Origin: an uncultured Prochlorococcus sp.
GTDB taxonomy: Bacteria; Cyanobacteriota; Cyanobacteriia; PCC-6307; Cyanobiaceae
DNA length: 54,394 bases
Direction of reading: 5' to 3'
Assembly (NCBI GenBank): GCA_902591275.1
Contig: CACJAC010000004.1
Location: forward strand, 1 to 54,394
Numbering within the stretch: the stretch's first letter is position 1; every line of letters begins with the position of its first letter. The notes beneath the pieces are model-generated. The model was not told the origin of the DNA. It made no database searches and worked only from the letters and a program-made list of their open reading frames with translations. Positions 1-9,183 of the stretch are shown here, one piece after another. The translations under genes and the position numbers were made by a program.

Positions 1-740
1 GTAATATTCTTAATTCAGAAAAGAAAGTTATCAAAACTTGTTGGTTAACTCCAAATGGAGTTCTAAGGTCATTAATTGAAATTATTTTTTTAGAAAGAAG
101 CTTAGAAGTAATTATCTTGGCGGGTAACACAAATGAAATAATTGATTACTTTAATCAAATTATTTTTCCAGCGGACGATGTACTTCTGAGTGAACCTTCC
201 TTGATAAATAGAATTCAGGAAATTGATGAATCTAGTTCATGGAGAACTTACCAGCCTATTTTCTTCAAAACAGAAGATAAAGAATTTGAAATATATAAAA
301 ATAAACTAAATTTACTAAATTCCAATGATTTAAACATTTGGAAGATTAATCAGGCAATACCCTCATTAGAAATGGAAATAAACGGAAAAAATAATCCTCT
401 TGAGCTTGGATTACAAGATCTTATAGATTTTAATAAAGGTTGTTATTTAGGACAAGAAACAATGTCTAAAATAAAAAATGTTTCTTCTTTAAAACAGGAA
501 ATAAGAATTTGGAAATCAATTGAATCTAATTTCAATTTAGATTTAGAAGATAAAAATTTATATACAAATTCTGCCAAGGATATTTCTGTAGGCAAAATCA
601 CTAGTTTTTTTAAATCAGATTGTCAAATAAAAGGTTTAGCTATGATAAAAAGAAAATATTTAGAGGAAGAAAGTTATTTTTTTTCAGAAATTTTTGGAAA
701 AATTATTATAAATAAATCTGTAGGATCAATTTTTCTTTAA
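1..740 (+). CDS. YgfZ/GcvT-like folate-binding protein (5' end missing)
   Basis: The frame is open from the left edge, so the start lies outside the window; about 245 residues remain. The C-terminal half carries the motif KGCYLGQE, the signature of the YgfZ/GcvT-like family of tetrahydrofolate-binding proteins, which help build or repair certain iron-sulfur enzymes. This family keeps the aminomethyltransferase fold but has no glycine-cleavage partners. The reading frame before residue TTG-117 (around KTCWLTPNG) also fits the family, so an internal start at 117 is unlikely. The gene converges on the nuclease gene at 726-2144 and their ends overlap by 15 bp. Function in this organism is inferred from the family. 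Confidence 0.8.
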   Translation, partial: NILNSEKKVIKTCWLTPNGVLRSLIEIIFLERSLEVIILAGNTNEIIDYFNQIIFPADDVLLSEPSLINRIQEIDESSSWRTYQPIFFKTEDKEFEIYKNKLNLLNSNDLNIWKINQAIPSLEMEINGKNNPLELGLQDLIDFNKGCYLGQETMSKIKNVSSLKQEIRIWKSIESNFNLDLEDKNLYTNSAKDISVGKITSFFKSDCQIKGLAMIKRKYLEEESYFFSEIFGKIIINKSVGSIFL

Positions 741-2144
741 TCGATTCTTGATTAAATATTCTGCAATTTGTAAAGTAGCAAAACAATCATCTTTGTTATA
801 TTGAATAATTTTCTTTAAAAATATTTGGTTTTCTGTAATTTGATATTGAATCCACCAATAAAGTGCTTTAGAGCCACTTACATTTTTCTGCGCCCATTCA
901 AATCCAAGCCAATTAGAAATATTTTTTAAGCCATAGTTTTTTAGTGGTAATATCCAAGACTTTCTTATTAAGGTATGTAAGTCAATAAATCTGGAGGAAA
1001 GTGAATCAATTTCTTCAAAACTAAAATTTAGTTCTTTAGCAATATTAATTATTGATATTTTTTCAGTTTCTCCGTAATGCAAAACTGGCCATTCCTTGTG
1101 TAAAAAAAGTATTTCAATAATTTGCCTGTAAGATTCTCCTTTATTGTTTTTAAGATTTAAGATTGGTTCATAGATAAGATCTTCTTTTTTTATAGACAAA
1201 TTATTTACTTTTAAAAATCCATATAAAAAATCATGCTTTTCATCTGGATTTGACTCAATATCAAATATATAAAATCCCGAACATATTTTTTCTAATAGAT
1301 CTTCCCTATTATTTTTATTAGAAATGAAATATGGTTCTCCAGAGATATATGCTTGTGCTTGCTTTACAAATATGGATGCTTTCTCATACTTCTGATCTTT
1401 GAATTTAGATAATTTCTCTCCAAGTTGTTTTTCGCTGTACGAAGCTAATGTTTGGGTATTAGTTATTCCATTTGCTTTGAGTAACGAGGCCGTTTTGGCC
1501 CCTATTCCATCTATATCTGTTAAGTATCCATTTTCTTTTGCTTCTTTGTCACAAAATTTTTGCCAGGAACAAATAGTACATTTTTTTCTATCTTGAGTTA
1601 TTTCTGGTATAGATCCCTCCAAGCATTCATTCAAATTTAATAAAACATTTAAAACTTTTTTTCTTAATTTTTTGTTTAAATAAATTTCTTCAACTTTAAC
1701 TTTTTTATAAAAAGTTGAAATTACTAATCCTTTCTCAATTTTAGATTCTTGAAAAGATTCCAACAGCATAGAACAAAAAGCCAAGTCGAATAAATGTTCT
1801 TTAGTTGTTTTGTGGCCTAACTTATAAACAGCAGGTAAATATTTATATTGTCCCCATTTACTTTTACCTTTAGTCTTTAAAAGTAATTGTGGAAGTATCT
1901 CTGCGTTTATATTTTGGAAAAGATTTCCTTTGATTTTTAATCCAATTACCCCTTGATAACCATTTTCACAAGCTTTTAATCCTGTATATATTTCACCATT
2001 ACAAAATTCAGAGAAAATTTGAAACTGATTAATTTTATCTATAGCTTTATGGGGAGACCAAACTTCATAAGATTTTTTACCCTTAAAATCGAGCCATGCT
2101 TTTCTTTTGCATCTTGTAAAACTTTTTAAATGAAGAGAATTCAA
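726..2144 (-). CDS. Cas4/RecB-like Fe-S nuclease with HhH and DEDD exonuclease domains (TM0106-like)
   Basis: 472 residues in three parts. Residues 1-200 resemble RecB/Cas4-type PD-(D/E)XK nucleases: one cysteine near the N terminus (C12, in TRCKRKAWL) and three near residue 190 (C189, C192, C198) are spaced like the ligands of a Cas4/AddB [4Fe-4S] cluster. Residues 207-232 form a helix-hairpin-helix (DIDGIGAKTASLL). Residues 290-465 look like an RNase H-fold 3'-5' exonuclease with D295/E297 (FDIES), D388 and D452/D453 (NKDDC). The expected D-x-K of the first nuclease is not clear: VYK occurs at 106-108. Family resemblance is to TM0106-type putative nucleases of unknown role. No CRISPR or cas gene is nearby. 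DNA or RNA processing is inferred. Confidence 0.75.
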   Translation of the reverse strand: MNSLHLKSFTRCKRKAWLDFKGKKSYEVWSPHKAIDKINQFQIFSEFCNGEIYTGLKACENGYQGVIGLKIKGNLFQNINAEILPQLLLKTKGKSKWGQYKYLPAVYKLGHKTTKEHLFDLAFCSMLLESFQESKIEKGLVISTFYKKVKVEEIYLNKKLRKKVLNVLLNLNECLEGSIPEITQDRKKCTICSWQKFCDKEAKENGYLTDIDGIGAKTASLLKANGITNTQTLASYSEKQLGEKLSKFKDQKYEKASIFVKQAQAYISGEPYFISNKNNREDLLEKICSGFYIFDIESNPDEKHDFLYGFLKVNNLSIKKEDLIYEPILNLKNNKGESYRQIIEILFLHKEWPVLHYGETEKISIINIAKELNFSFEEIDSLSSRFIDLHTLIRKSWILPLKNYGLKNISNWLGFEWAQKNVSGSKALYWWIQYQITENQIFLKKIIQYNKDDCFATLQIAEYLIKNRLKKN

Positions 2145-2224
2145 ATTATTTTTTAAGGCCGGTTTTAAAATTTACTTATATAAATTAGTATAGATAATTA
2201 AAAGAAATCAAGGAAATTTGAAAT

Positions 2225-3679
2225 TTGACAGCTGATAAATTCGATAAGATAAAATTTGGAACTGATGGTTGGAGAGGAATTATTGGTTTTGACTTTAACC
2301 TGTCCAATCTTTCAAGAGTTGTTGTCGCTGCATGTCAGGAGTTGCATTATCAATACTATGAAGAAGTTAATTCAAAGAAAATTATTATTGGATATGATCG
2401 TAGATTTATGGCTTGTGAATTCGCCAAGCAAATAGTGCCTTTTGTAAGAGGATGTGGTTTCGAACCGATCTTATCTGATAGCTTTGTTACAACACCCTCT
2501 TGTAGTTTCTATGCCAAAGAAGTCGGTTGTCTTGGAGCGTTAGTAATTACAGCAAGTCATAATCCATATAATTGGCTAGGTATGAAAATAAAGAGCTTTA
2601 ATGGATGTTCTGTTGACGAATCATTTACAAGTGAAGTTGAAAAAAGATTAATGCTTGGAAATTCAATTGAAAAAATAGATGGTATTAATCAATTGGCAAA
2701 TATTAGGAAATTTCATTTAGATAGAATTAAATCCCTTTTTGATATTGACTATATTTCCAAGAGATTAAAAAAAATGAAATTGAGAATTTTTGTAGATTCT
2801 ATGCATGGTTCAGCTGCAAATTGTATGGCTGAGATTTTTGCTTCTAATGATTTAGAAGTTATTTCAGAAATCAGGGAAGATGCCGATCCTTTTTTTGGAG
2901 GAAAACCTCCTGAACCTCTTTTGAATTATGCAGATGATCTAAAACAAACACTAATGAAAAATTCAACAAATGAAGTGAAAACTTTAGGAATTATATTTGA
3001 TGGTGATGGTGATAGAATTGCGGCAATTGATGAAAAAGGAAGATACTCTAGTACTCAAGATTTACTTCCATACTTTATTAGCTATTTGGGCGAAATTAAA
3101 AATAATTCTTATCCAGTTTTAAAGACTGTTAGTGGTTCAGATATTATTAAAAATATATCAGAGAGTCAAAATAGAGATGTTTTTGAACTTCCAGTTGGCT
3201 TTAAATATATTGCTGAAAAAATGATTAAAGAAAAAATATTTATTGGAGGAGAGGAATCTGGGGGAGTTGGTTTTGGTGACTTTATGCCTGAAAGAGATGC
3301 TCTATATGCAGCGATGGTTTTATTAAATGGAATTGCTGAAAAATCTCAATATTTATATGAAACCTTAGATGAAATTCAAGAAGATTTTGGGCCAAGTTTT
3401 TATAAAAGAATTGATATTAAATTTCCAAATCAGTCAGAAAAAAATAATGTAAAAAAATTTATCATAGATAATATTCCTGAGAATATTAATAATCACAAGG
3501 TAAAAAGTATCTCAAAGATCGATGGAATAAAGTTGAGAATTGATAAAAATTTTTGGCTTCTTTTTAGGTTTTCAGGGACGGAACCTCTTTTAAGATTATA
3601 TTGTGAAGCACCAAAAGAATCTTATCTAATTGAGGTATTAGAGTGGGGTCAAGAATTTATAAATTTGGCAGGAAAATAA
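2225..3679 (+). CDS. phosphoglucomutase/phosphomannomutase family enzyme
   Basis: 484 residues of the alpha-D-phosphohexomutase family, which interconvert sugar 1- and 6-phosphates through a phosphoserine. Visible motifs are FGTDGWRG (11-18), the phosphoserine loop TASHNPYNW (S111), the metal loop DGDGDR (259-264), the sugar-binding GGEESGG loop (about 340) and the phosphate-binding RFSGTEPLLR near the C terminus. Substrate choice between glucose, mannose and glucosamine phosphates cannot be read from sequence. The start is TTG: an in-frame TGA sits six bases upstream and FGTDGWRG must be retained, so little else is possible. AGGA at about 2211 is a plausible ribosome site. It is followed after 2 bp by rdgB, probably in one transcript. 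Confidence 0.88.
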   Translation: MTADKFDKIKFGTDGWRGIIGFDFNLSNLSRVVVAACQELHYQYYEEVNSKKIIIGYDRRFMACEFAKQIVPFVRGCGFEPILSDSFVTTPSCSFYAKEVGCLGALVITASHNPYNWLGMKIKSFNGCSVDESFTSEVEKRLMLGNSIEKIDGINQLANIRKFHLDRIKSLFDIDYISKRLKKMKLRIFVDSMHGSAANCMAEIFASNDLEVISEIREDADPFFGGKPPEPLLNYADDLKQTLMKNSTNEVKTLGIIFDGDGDRIAAIDEKGRYSSTQDLLPYFISYLGEIKNNSYPVLKTVSGSDIIKNISESQNRDVFELPVGFKYIAEKMIKEKIFIGGEESGGVGFGDFMPERDALYAAMVLLNGIAEKSQYLYETLDEIQEDFGPSFYKRIDIKFPNQSEKNNVKKFIIDNIPENINNHKVKSISKIDGIKLRIDKNFWLLFRFSGTEPLLRLYCEAPKESYLIEVLEWGQEFINLAGK

Positions 3680-3681
3680 GG

Positions 3682-4257
3682 ATGAAAAATTTATTTTTAG
3701 CGAGTAAGAATAAAGGTAAAATTGAAGAATATAGGAAATTGCTGGCTGGAGTTAATTGTAAATTGTTACTCCAGCCAGAATCATTAGAAGTTGAAGAGGA
3801 CGGACTGACATTTAGAGATAATGCAATTAAAAAAGCGAGTGAGGTTTCGAGAAAAACGAATAATTTTTCAATAGCAGATGATTCAGGAATTTGTATTGAA
3901 GCACTAGGTGGTAATCCTGGCATTTACTCATCTAGATATGCAGAAAATGATCAGAAGAGAATTCAACGAGTCTTAAGAGAACTTGATGGACTTCAAAATA
4001 GAAGTGCTTTCTTTATTGCTAATATTTGTGTTTGTTCCCCAGATGGTGCAGTAATTATTGAATCTGAGGCCAAATGTCATGGCAATATTATTTTAAACCC
4101 CAGAGGAAAAAGTGGTTTTGGGTATGACCCAATTTTTGAGGAGAGTACTACCAGATTAACTTTCGCAGAAATGAATAATGATATTAAAGACTCTTGTAGT
4201 CATAGAGGTAAAGCATTAAAAAAAATTATTCCAGATTTAATTGAAATTTTTTCTTAA
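3682..4257 (+). CDS. rdgB: XTP/dITP pyrophosphatase (RdgB/HAM1)
   Basis: 191 residues from the ATG at 3682, which follows a purine-rich ribosome site and lies 2 bp after the phosphohexomutase stop; a longer frame starting at 3643 would overlap that gene. HAM1-family enzymes hydrolyse non-canonical purine triphosphates (ITP, dITP, XTP) to monophosphates and keep deaminated bases out of DNA and RNA. Visible features are the nucleotide-binding SKNKGK (8-13), the metal-binding ADDSGI (65-70) and GFGYDPIF in the C-terminal half. Length is normal. It is tail-to-tail with the carotenoid oxygenase gene, 2 bp apart. Confidence 0.92.
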   Translation: MKNLFLASKNKGKIEEYRKLLAGVNCKLLLQPESLEVEEDGLTFRDNAIKKASEVSRKTNNFSIADDSGICIEALGGNPGIYSSRYAENDQKRIQRVLRELDGLQNRSAFFIANICVCSPDGAVIIESEAKCHGNIILNPRGKSGFGYDPIFEESTTRLTFAEMNNDIKDSCSHRGKALKKIIPDLIEIFS

Positions 4258-4259
4258 AT

Positions 4260-5783
4260 TCAATTAACCCAAGATCCATGAAGGCCATGAGGAATTGAAA
4301 TGGGTAATTCATAAACAGCTAATTCTTTTAAGTCTTTTGCGTCTAATATCACTAAATCGCTTCCTCTTCTTTCTCCATTCCATAGAAGTATAAATAAAAA
4401 TCCCTCATCTTCTTTTGAAGAGTTTTCTGATGGAACCATAATTGGTTCACTAACAAATCCACTTGGACCTGCTGACCAAAAAATCTCTTCCTTAGAAGTG
4501 AAATTTATTTTTTTTATTGTTTGAAGTGGAGCGTTCCCCATCTTTTTAGATGTGCTTGCCATCCAACTAAACGTTGCTTTTAATCCTAAGTTTTTAGGAT
4601 TAACAACAGCAAATTCACAACATTGTTCACTGAAAGTTTCAATTTCACAAGTTTTTGTCTTTAGATCGATAATTGATCTTTTAAGTTTTCCTTCTGGATA
4701 TTTATCAAAGTCAATATCCCTAAAATTCTCGTCTGGACCAACTGATGGGAAATCATCATAAAAAATACTATCTAATACGATTTTGGAATCTTTTTCAAAA
4801 GCGTTTACATGATGAAAAACGAATCCTTCTGGAGCATTTATTGTTAAGGGAGGCTGTCCTCTAAATAATCCACTTTCTCTAGGGATGATAAAAAACTTTG
4901 CCTTTTTACTTGGGTTTGATTTTAGACATTGTGCTGCTCCTCTTTGACCCATTACAAATGGGAGAGGATTGAAATCAATAGCATTCTGTAAAAATATTGC
5001 CCAATTAGTTGTAATTGCGAAATCATGAAGAAATGCAAAGCCATTAAAGGTATCTTTTCTGTCAAAAATGAGCTCTCCAGAATTTGTACCAGCATTGTCA
5101 AATTCCATTAATCTAATGGTACTTTTTGGCCCGGTTTGTACTCCAAAAGTGACTAAAAGTTCTGAAGATGCATTTGAGTTTAGGTCTGTTTTGGGATGAG
5201 CACTGAATGCTTCGTTTGGCTTGAGTACTCCTTTTAATGTTGTTAAACCAATAGTTTCAAGACTATCAGGATCCATTGCATGTGGACCTGCTGCTTCCCA
5301 TAATGCGAGAATTTCATCTCCTAATTTAATGACATGTGTATTAGCGATATTCTTGAATTTTAGATCTAATGCATTATTTAAAATTCCTCCATTTTTTTGT
5401 GTTCCAAAAACACCTCTATAAATAAATTTATCTATTTTTTCTTCTTCCAAATACCCCTTAGTTTTAACAAATCTATTTGTTAAGAATGGCTGACCATTTT
5501 CGAATTTTATGGATGTTATCATCCCATCACCATCAAATGGATGATGAACCCATTGTCCACCTCTCTCTAATATTCCTGGTCCATTTCTTAATAATGTTCC
5601 ATTTAAATTTTTAATATTATTACCTTTGCTAATTTTAAGAGGCTCTTTAGTTAGCTCCTTTTCTACATTTTGATAAGCACTTGACCAATCTTCCTTTTTA
5701 AAAATATTAAATGTATCAATTTTTTTATATTGTAAATTAGTCACAACAAAATAATCACTCTGTTTATTCTCGCCAAAAATCAA
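4260..5783 (-). CDS. carotenoid cleavage oxygenase (RPE65/CCD family)
   Basis: 507 residues of the carotenoid cleavage dioxygenase family, non-heme Fe(II) enzymes that cut carotenoids or apocarotenoids with O2. Candidate iron ligands are the histidines in AHPKTD, FLHDFAIT, FHHVNAFE and PHGLHGSW, placed at the four propeller positions typical of the family; LRNGPG and HPFDGDGM near residues 66-85 are also family hallmarks. Cyanobacterial relatives act on apocarotenals, but the substrate here is not readable. The start is uncertain: the first possible codon is TTG (5783), and GTG at 5744 would remove 13 residues. It lies 33 bp downstream of hisB on the same strand. Confidence 0.87.
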   Translation of the reverse strand: MIFGENKQSDYFVVTNLQYKKIDTFNIFKKEDWSSAYQNVEKELTKEPLKISKGNNIKNLNGTLLRNGPGILERGGQWVHHPFDGDGMITSIKFENGQPFLTNRFVKTKGYLEEEKIDKFIYRGVFGTQKNGGILNNALDLKFKNIANTHVIKLGDEILALWEAAGPHAMDPDSLETIGLTTLKGVLKPNEAFSAHPKTDLNSNASSELLVTFGVQTGPKSTIRLMEFDNAGTNSGELIFDRKDTFNGFAFLHDFAITTNWAIFLQNAIDFNPLPFVMGQRGAAQCLKSNPSKKAKFFIIPRESGLFRGQPPLTINAPEGFVFHHVNAFEKDSKIVLDSIFYDDFPSVGPDENFRDIDFDKYPEGKLKRSIIDLKTKTCEIETFSEQCCEFAVVNPKNLGLKATFSWMASTSKKMGNAPLQTIKKINFTSKEEIFWSAGPSGFVSEPIMVPSENSSKEDEGFLFILLWNGERRGSDLVILDAKDLKELAVYELPISIPHGLHGSWVN

Positions 5784-5816
5784 CTGAATTGTGGCTGATT
5801 CGAAAAAATTCCTATT

Positions 5817-6428
5817 TTATTGTTTTTCTAACATTCCTTTACTACTTGGAATTGAATCAAATCTTCTTGGATCCATCTCGGCAGCCATTCTCATTGCTCT
5901 TGAAAAAGCTTTAAAGCACGCCTCAACTATGTGATGTGAATTACTTCCTCGTATTTGATTAATATGCAGAGTAATACCGCTATTATTTACAAAGGCAATA
6001 AAAAACTCTCTTACTAGTTCAGTATCATAATTTCCTATTCTAGGGGCTTTTAATTGAAGATCATAAGATAGATGCGGTCTACCAGAGCAGTCTAAAGTGA
6101 CTTGAACTAATGCTTCATCTAATGGGGCAAAGAAATGTCCAAATCTGCTTATTCCTTTTCTTTCTCCCAAGGCTTTTGAGAATGCTTTGCCTAATGCGAT
6201 TCCTACATCTTCATTTGTATGATGATCATCAATATGGGTATCTCCAATTGCTTTTATTTTTAAATCGAACAAACCATGACTGGATATTTGATGAAGCATA
6301 TGATCTAAGAATGGTATCCCGGTATCAATCTCAGAATTCCCATTCCCATCTAAGTTTATAAATACAGAAATATCTGTTTCATTCGTTTTTCTTTTTATTT
6401 CAGATTGCCTTAGAGATGACATTTTCAT
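5817..6428 (-). CDS. hisB: imidazoleglycerol-phosphate dehydratase
   Basis: 203 residues, the monofunctional cyanobacterial form without the phosphatase domain found in enterics. It dehydrates imidazole glycerol phosphate to imidazole acetol phosphate in histidine synthesis. Metal-binding clusters are visible: [11 protein letters not shown] (about 41-51), [10 protein letters not shown] (about 66-75) and [14 protein letters not shown] near residue 165. Two ATGs are possible at the start, 6428 and 6422. It lies 14 bp after fabI on the same strand, so co-transcription is likely although the pathways are unrelated. Confidence 0.95.
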   Translation of the reverse strand: MKMSSLRQSEIKRKTNETDISVFINLDGNGNSEIDTGIPFLDHMLHQISSHGLFDLKIKAIGDTHIDDHHTNEDVGIALGKAFSKALGERKGISRFGHFFAPLDEALVQVTLDCSGRPHLSYDLQLKAPRIGNYDTELVREFFIAFVNNSGITLHINQIRGSNSHHIVEACFKAFSRAMRMAAEMDPRRFDSIPSSKGMLEKQ

Positions 6429-6442
6429 GCAAAAAACTTAGT

Positions 6443-7225
6443 TTACATTCCATTAATGCAGTAACCCGCATCAACATAAATTGTTTGGCCTGAAATGCCG
6501 CTAGAGAGATCACTTAATAAAAAAGCAGCTGTATTACCTACTTCTGTTTGAGTGACTGTTCTGCGTAAAGGAGCCTTTTCTTCAACATTGTGAATCATAT
6601 CTAAAATGCCACCTATAGCAGAACTCGCAAGTGTTCTTATAGGCCCAGCACTTATTGCGTTAACTCTGACTTGTTTTTCGGGACCAAGTTCTGCAGAAAG
6701 ATATCTTACTGAAGCTTCTAAAGCTGCTTTAGCAACTCCCATCACGTTATAGTTAGGAATCGCCCTTTCTGAACCTAAATAAGTTAATGAGACAACTCCA
6801 GCACCATCACTAAAAAGTGGTTTTGCTGCTTTACATAAAGGTGCTAACGAATAAGCACTTATATTAAGAGCCCTATTAAAACCCTCTGAAGTGGTAGCAC
6901 TATAATCTCCAATTAATTCATCGCGTCCTGCAAATGCTAGGCAGTGAACTAATCCGTCAATTTGCCCCCAATTTTCCTTTATATTTTTAAAGATTTCTTC
7001 AATTTGAGCTGGATTTTGAACATCAAGAGGCAAAAATAACGATGGTTTTAAAGGTTCAGTTAGTTCTCTAACTTTAGACTCGAATCTTCCCTTATCATCA
7101 GGCAAATATGTGATTCCAAGTTCTGCGCCAGCCTTTGAAAGTTGTTGAGCGATGCCCCATGCTATTGAACGATTGTTGGCAATTCCCGTAACAAGAATTT
7201 TTTTGCCAGTTAGATTTAGAAGCAT
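6443..7225 (-). CDS. fabI: enoyl-[acyl-carrier-protein] reductase (NADH)
   Basis: 260 residues of the FabI type of the short-chain dehydrogenase family, which performs the last reduction of each fatty-acid elongation cycle. GIANNRSIAWGIA near residue 14 is the FabI form of the cofactor loop, and the catalytic tyrosines and lysine sit at Y149, Y159 and K166 (NYNVMGVAK), with the Y-x6-K spacing of the family. Length is standard. A divergent intergenic region of about 105 bp separates it from the thioredoxin-fold gene. hisB follows in the same direction. Confidence 0.95.
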   Translation of the reverse strand: MLLNLTGKKILVTGIANNRSIAWGIAQQLSKAGAELGITYLPDDKGRFESKVRELTEPLKPSLFLPLDVQNPAQIEEIFKNIKENWGQIDGLVHCLAFAGRDELIGDYSATTSEGFNRALNISAYSLAPLCKAAKPLFSDGAGVVSLTYLGSERAIPNYNVMGVAKAALEASVRYLSAELGPEKQVRVNAISAGPIRTLASSAIGGILDMIHNVEEKAPLRRTVTQTEVGNTAAFLLSDLSSGISGQTIYVDAGYCINGM

Positions 7226-7290
7226 TTTGTTTATTATTTCTATTATTCTCCTATATAAAAGTACCTATCTTTACGGATTACTGCAAAATA

Positions 7291-7296
7291 TACAAT
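7291..7296 (+). promoter_or_regulatory. candidate -10 element for the thioredoxin-fold gene
   Basis: TACAAT lies 34 bp upstream of the ATG at 7331 in the divergent gap shared with fabI. It matches the cyanobacterial sigma70-type -10 pattern. No convincing -35 box is visible. The assignment rests on sequence resemblance only. Confidence 0.3.
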
Positions 7297-7330
7297 AATT
7301 TTCAAATATCAAAGAATTTTTAACTTAAAT

Positions 7331-7924
7331 ATGGTAAGAACAAATTCTATGGTTTTGGAATTAGGTTTTCAATTACCGAATTTCGAAATGTTAAATGCTA
7401 ATTCATCAAAAAATGAATATTTTAATTCTCATAATCTAGATAGTCGGCATTTACTTTTAATGTTTATTTGTGCCCATTGCCCATTTGTTAAATATATTGA
7501 GAATCAAATTTTTACCTTAAGTAAAGAAATTGAAAATACAGTTCAAACAGTTGCAATTTCTAGTAATGATATTGTCACTCATCCTTCAGATTCTCCTAAA
7601 AATTTGAGATTACAAGCACAAACACAGGGATGGAGTTTCCCTTATCTATATGATGAAAATCAAAATTTTGCTAAGAAATTAAAAGCGGCTTGCACCCCAG
7701 ATTTTTATCTTTTTTCAAATGAAGGAGATGGTGATTTTTTATTGTATTATCATGGCCAATTAGACGATAGTAGACCAGGTAATAATATCCCTCTATCTGG
7801 AAAAGATTTGCGCTCTGCCGTAAAAGATTTGAATCAAGATAATTCTTATCCTTCAAATCAGATACCTTCTTTAGGTTGTAATATTAAATGGACTCCTGGC
7901 AAAGAACCAAGTTGGTTTAAATAA
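7331..7924 (+). CDS. thioredoxin-fold protein (peroxiredoxin/AhpC-like)
   Basis: 197 residues with the layout of peroxiredoxin-like thioredoxin-fold proteins: LGFQLPNFEM near the N terminus, then LLLMFICAHCPFVKY with C47 and C50 as a C-x-x-C pair after a beta strand, then a cis-proline-type segment ACTPDFYLF. Proteins of this kind are thiol-disulfide reductases or peroxidases; which applies is not clear. A second Met at 7349 is an alternative start. No signal peptide, so cytoplasmic. A TACAAT hexamer at 7291 may be its promoter. Confidence 0.75.
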   Translation: MVRTNSMVLELGFQLPNFEMLNANSSKNEYFNSHNLDSRHLLLMFICAHCPFVKYIENQIFTLSKEIENTVQTVAISSNDIVTHPSDSPKNLRLQAQTQGWSFPYLYDENQNFAKKLKAACTPDFYLFSNEGDGDFLLYYHGQLDDSRPGNNIPLSGKDLRSAVKDLNQDNSYPSNQIPSLGCNIKWTPGKEPSWFK

Positions 7925-7977
7925 ATTAAAAATTTTTTTTACCCATAGAAATATGGTTTAGGGTTAATATATTTACT

Positions 7978-9183
7978 ATGCAGATACCTCCATTTACTCT
8001 AGATAGGCAGTTCCAAGAAATTGGCTCTGAAATTGAATGTGAGGTTTCTAAAGTTTTAAAAGGGGGCCAGTATATTGGAGGACAAGAAATTGCAAAATTT
8101 GAGGAGAGTTTTTCAAATCTGATTGGTGTTGAAAATACTATTGGATGTAATAGTGGAACTGATGCTTTAGTATTAGCTTTGCGCGCATTAGATATTGGTG
8201 TGGGTGATGAAGTTATTACCTCATCTTTTAGCTTTTTTGCAACTGCAGAGGCTATTAGTGCAGTTGGTGCAAATCCTGTTTTGGTAGATATAGATCCCGA
8301 AACTTATCTCATTAATACTGAACTAATAGAACAAGAAATAAATTCTAATACCAAGGCAATTATGCCAGTTCATCTATTTGGTAATGCAGTGAATATGACC
8401 TTAATAAAATCTTTGGCCAAGAAATATGACTTAAAAGTAATCGAAGATTGTGCTCAGGCAACATGCACAATGTGGGAGAATTCCAAAGTTGGTAGTATCG
8501 GTGATATAGGTTGTTTTAGCTTTTTCCCTACTAAAAATTTAGGAGCTGCTGGAGATGGTGGAGCTGTAACAACTTCAGATCAAAAGATTGCTAAAAAAAT
8601 TAGAGAACTAGCTGTTCATGGTAGCCCAACACGATATCACCATACTCAAATTGGATATAACAGCAGACTTGATACCATTCAAGCCGCCATATTAAAAATC
8701 AAAATTAAATATATTTCTAAGTGGATTAATAATCGTCAAAAAATCGCCAATAATTATCTTAATTTATTAGAAAAAAATCCATTTATTAGCTTTCCAAAAA
8801 TTAGCTCCGATTCAATTTCCCATTCTTGGAATCAATTTGTCATCAAATTAAGAAACGATAAATATTCTTTAAATGAAAATTTTTCAACTTTATTTGATAC
8901 TGATTGCAAAAAATACTATTCCTTAAGGAATTTGGTAAAACAACAACTTTTTGAAAAAGGTATCAATTCCATTATTTATTATCCAATTCCAATACACGCG
9001 CAAATAGCTTACAAAAATAAAAATTTTTCTAGAACAAAACTCATAAATACAGAGAGAATTTGTACAGAAGTTCTTAGTCTTCCAATGTTTCCTGAGATTT
9101 CTTATGCAGAGCAAGTTTATGCAGCGGATAATTTAAATAAAGTTTTAAAGAATTGTATAGAGGAAATTCAAATTTCAGCATAA
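7978..9183 (+). CDS. DegT/DnrJ/EryC1/StrS-family PLP-dependent aminotransferase
   Basis: 401 residues. The family transfers amino groups to keto-sugars of surface polysaccharides or, less often, acts as dehydratase. The N-terminal PPF, the phosphate-binding SGTDAL (59-64), the cofactor-contacting EDCAQA (156-161) and the Schiff-base lysine K186 in SFFPTKNLGA are present, so it should be an active PLP enzyme. A stretch around 285-315 is poorly conserved-looking and lysine/tyrosine rich. No sugar-nucleotide genes are adjacent, so the substrate is unknown. Its tail overlaps the convergent photolyase gene by 16 bp. Confidence 0.85.
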   Translation: MQIPPFTLDRQFQEIGSEIECEVSKVLKGGQYIGGQEIAKFEESFSNLIGVENTIGCNSGTDALVLALRALDIGVGDEVITSSFSFFATAEAISAVGANPVLVDIDPETYLINTELIEQEINSNTKAIMPVHLFGNAVNMTLIKSLAKKYDLKVIEDCAQATCTMWENSKVGSIGDIGCFSFFPTKNLGAAGDGGAVTTSDQKIAKKIRELAVHGSPTRYHHTQIGYNSRLDTIQAAILKIKIKYISKWINNRQKIANNYLNLLEKNPFISFPKISSDSISHSWNQFVIKLRNDKYSLNENFSTLFDTDCKKYYSLRNLVKQQLFEKGINSIIYYPIPIHAQIAYKNKNFSRTKLINTERICTEVLSLPMFPEISYAEQVYAADNLNKVLKNCIEEIQISA

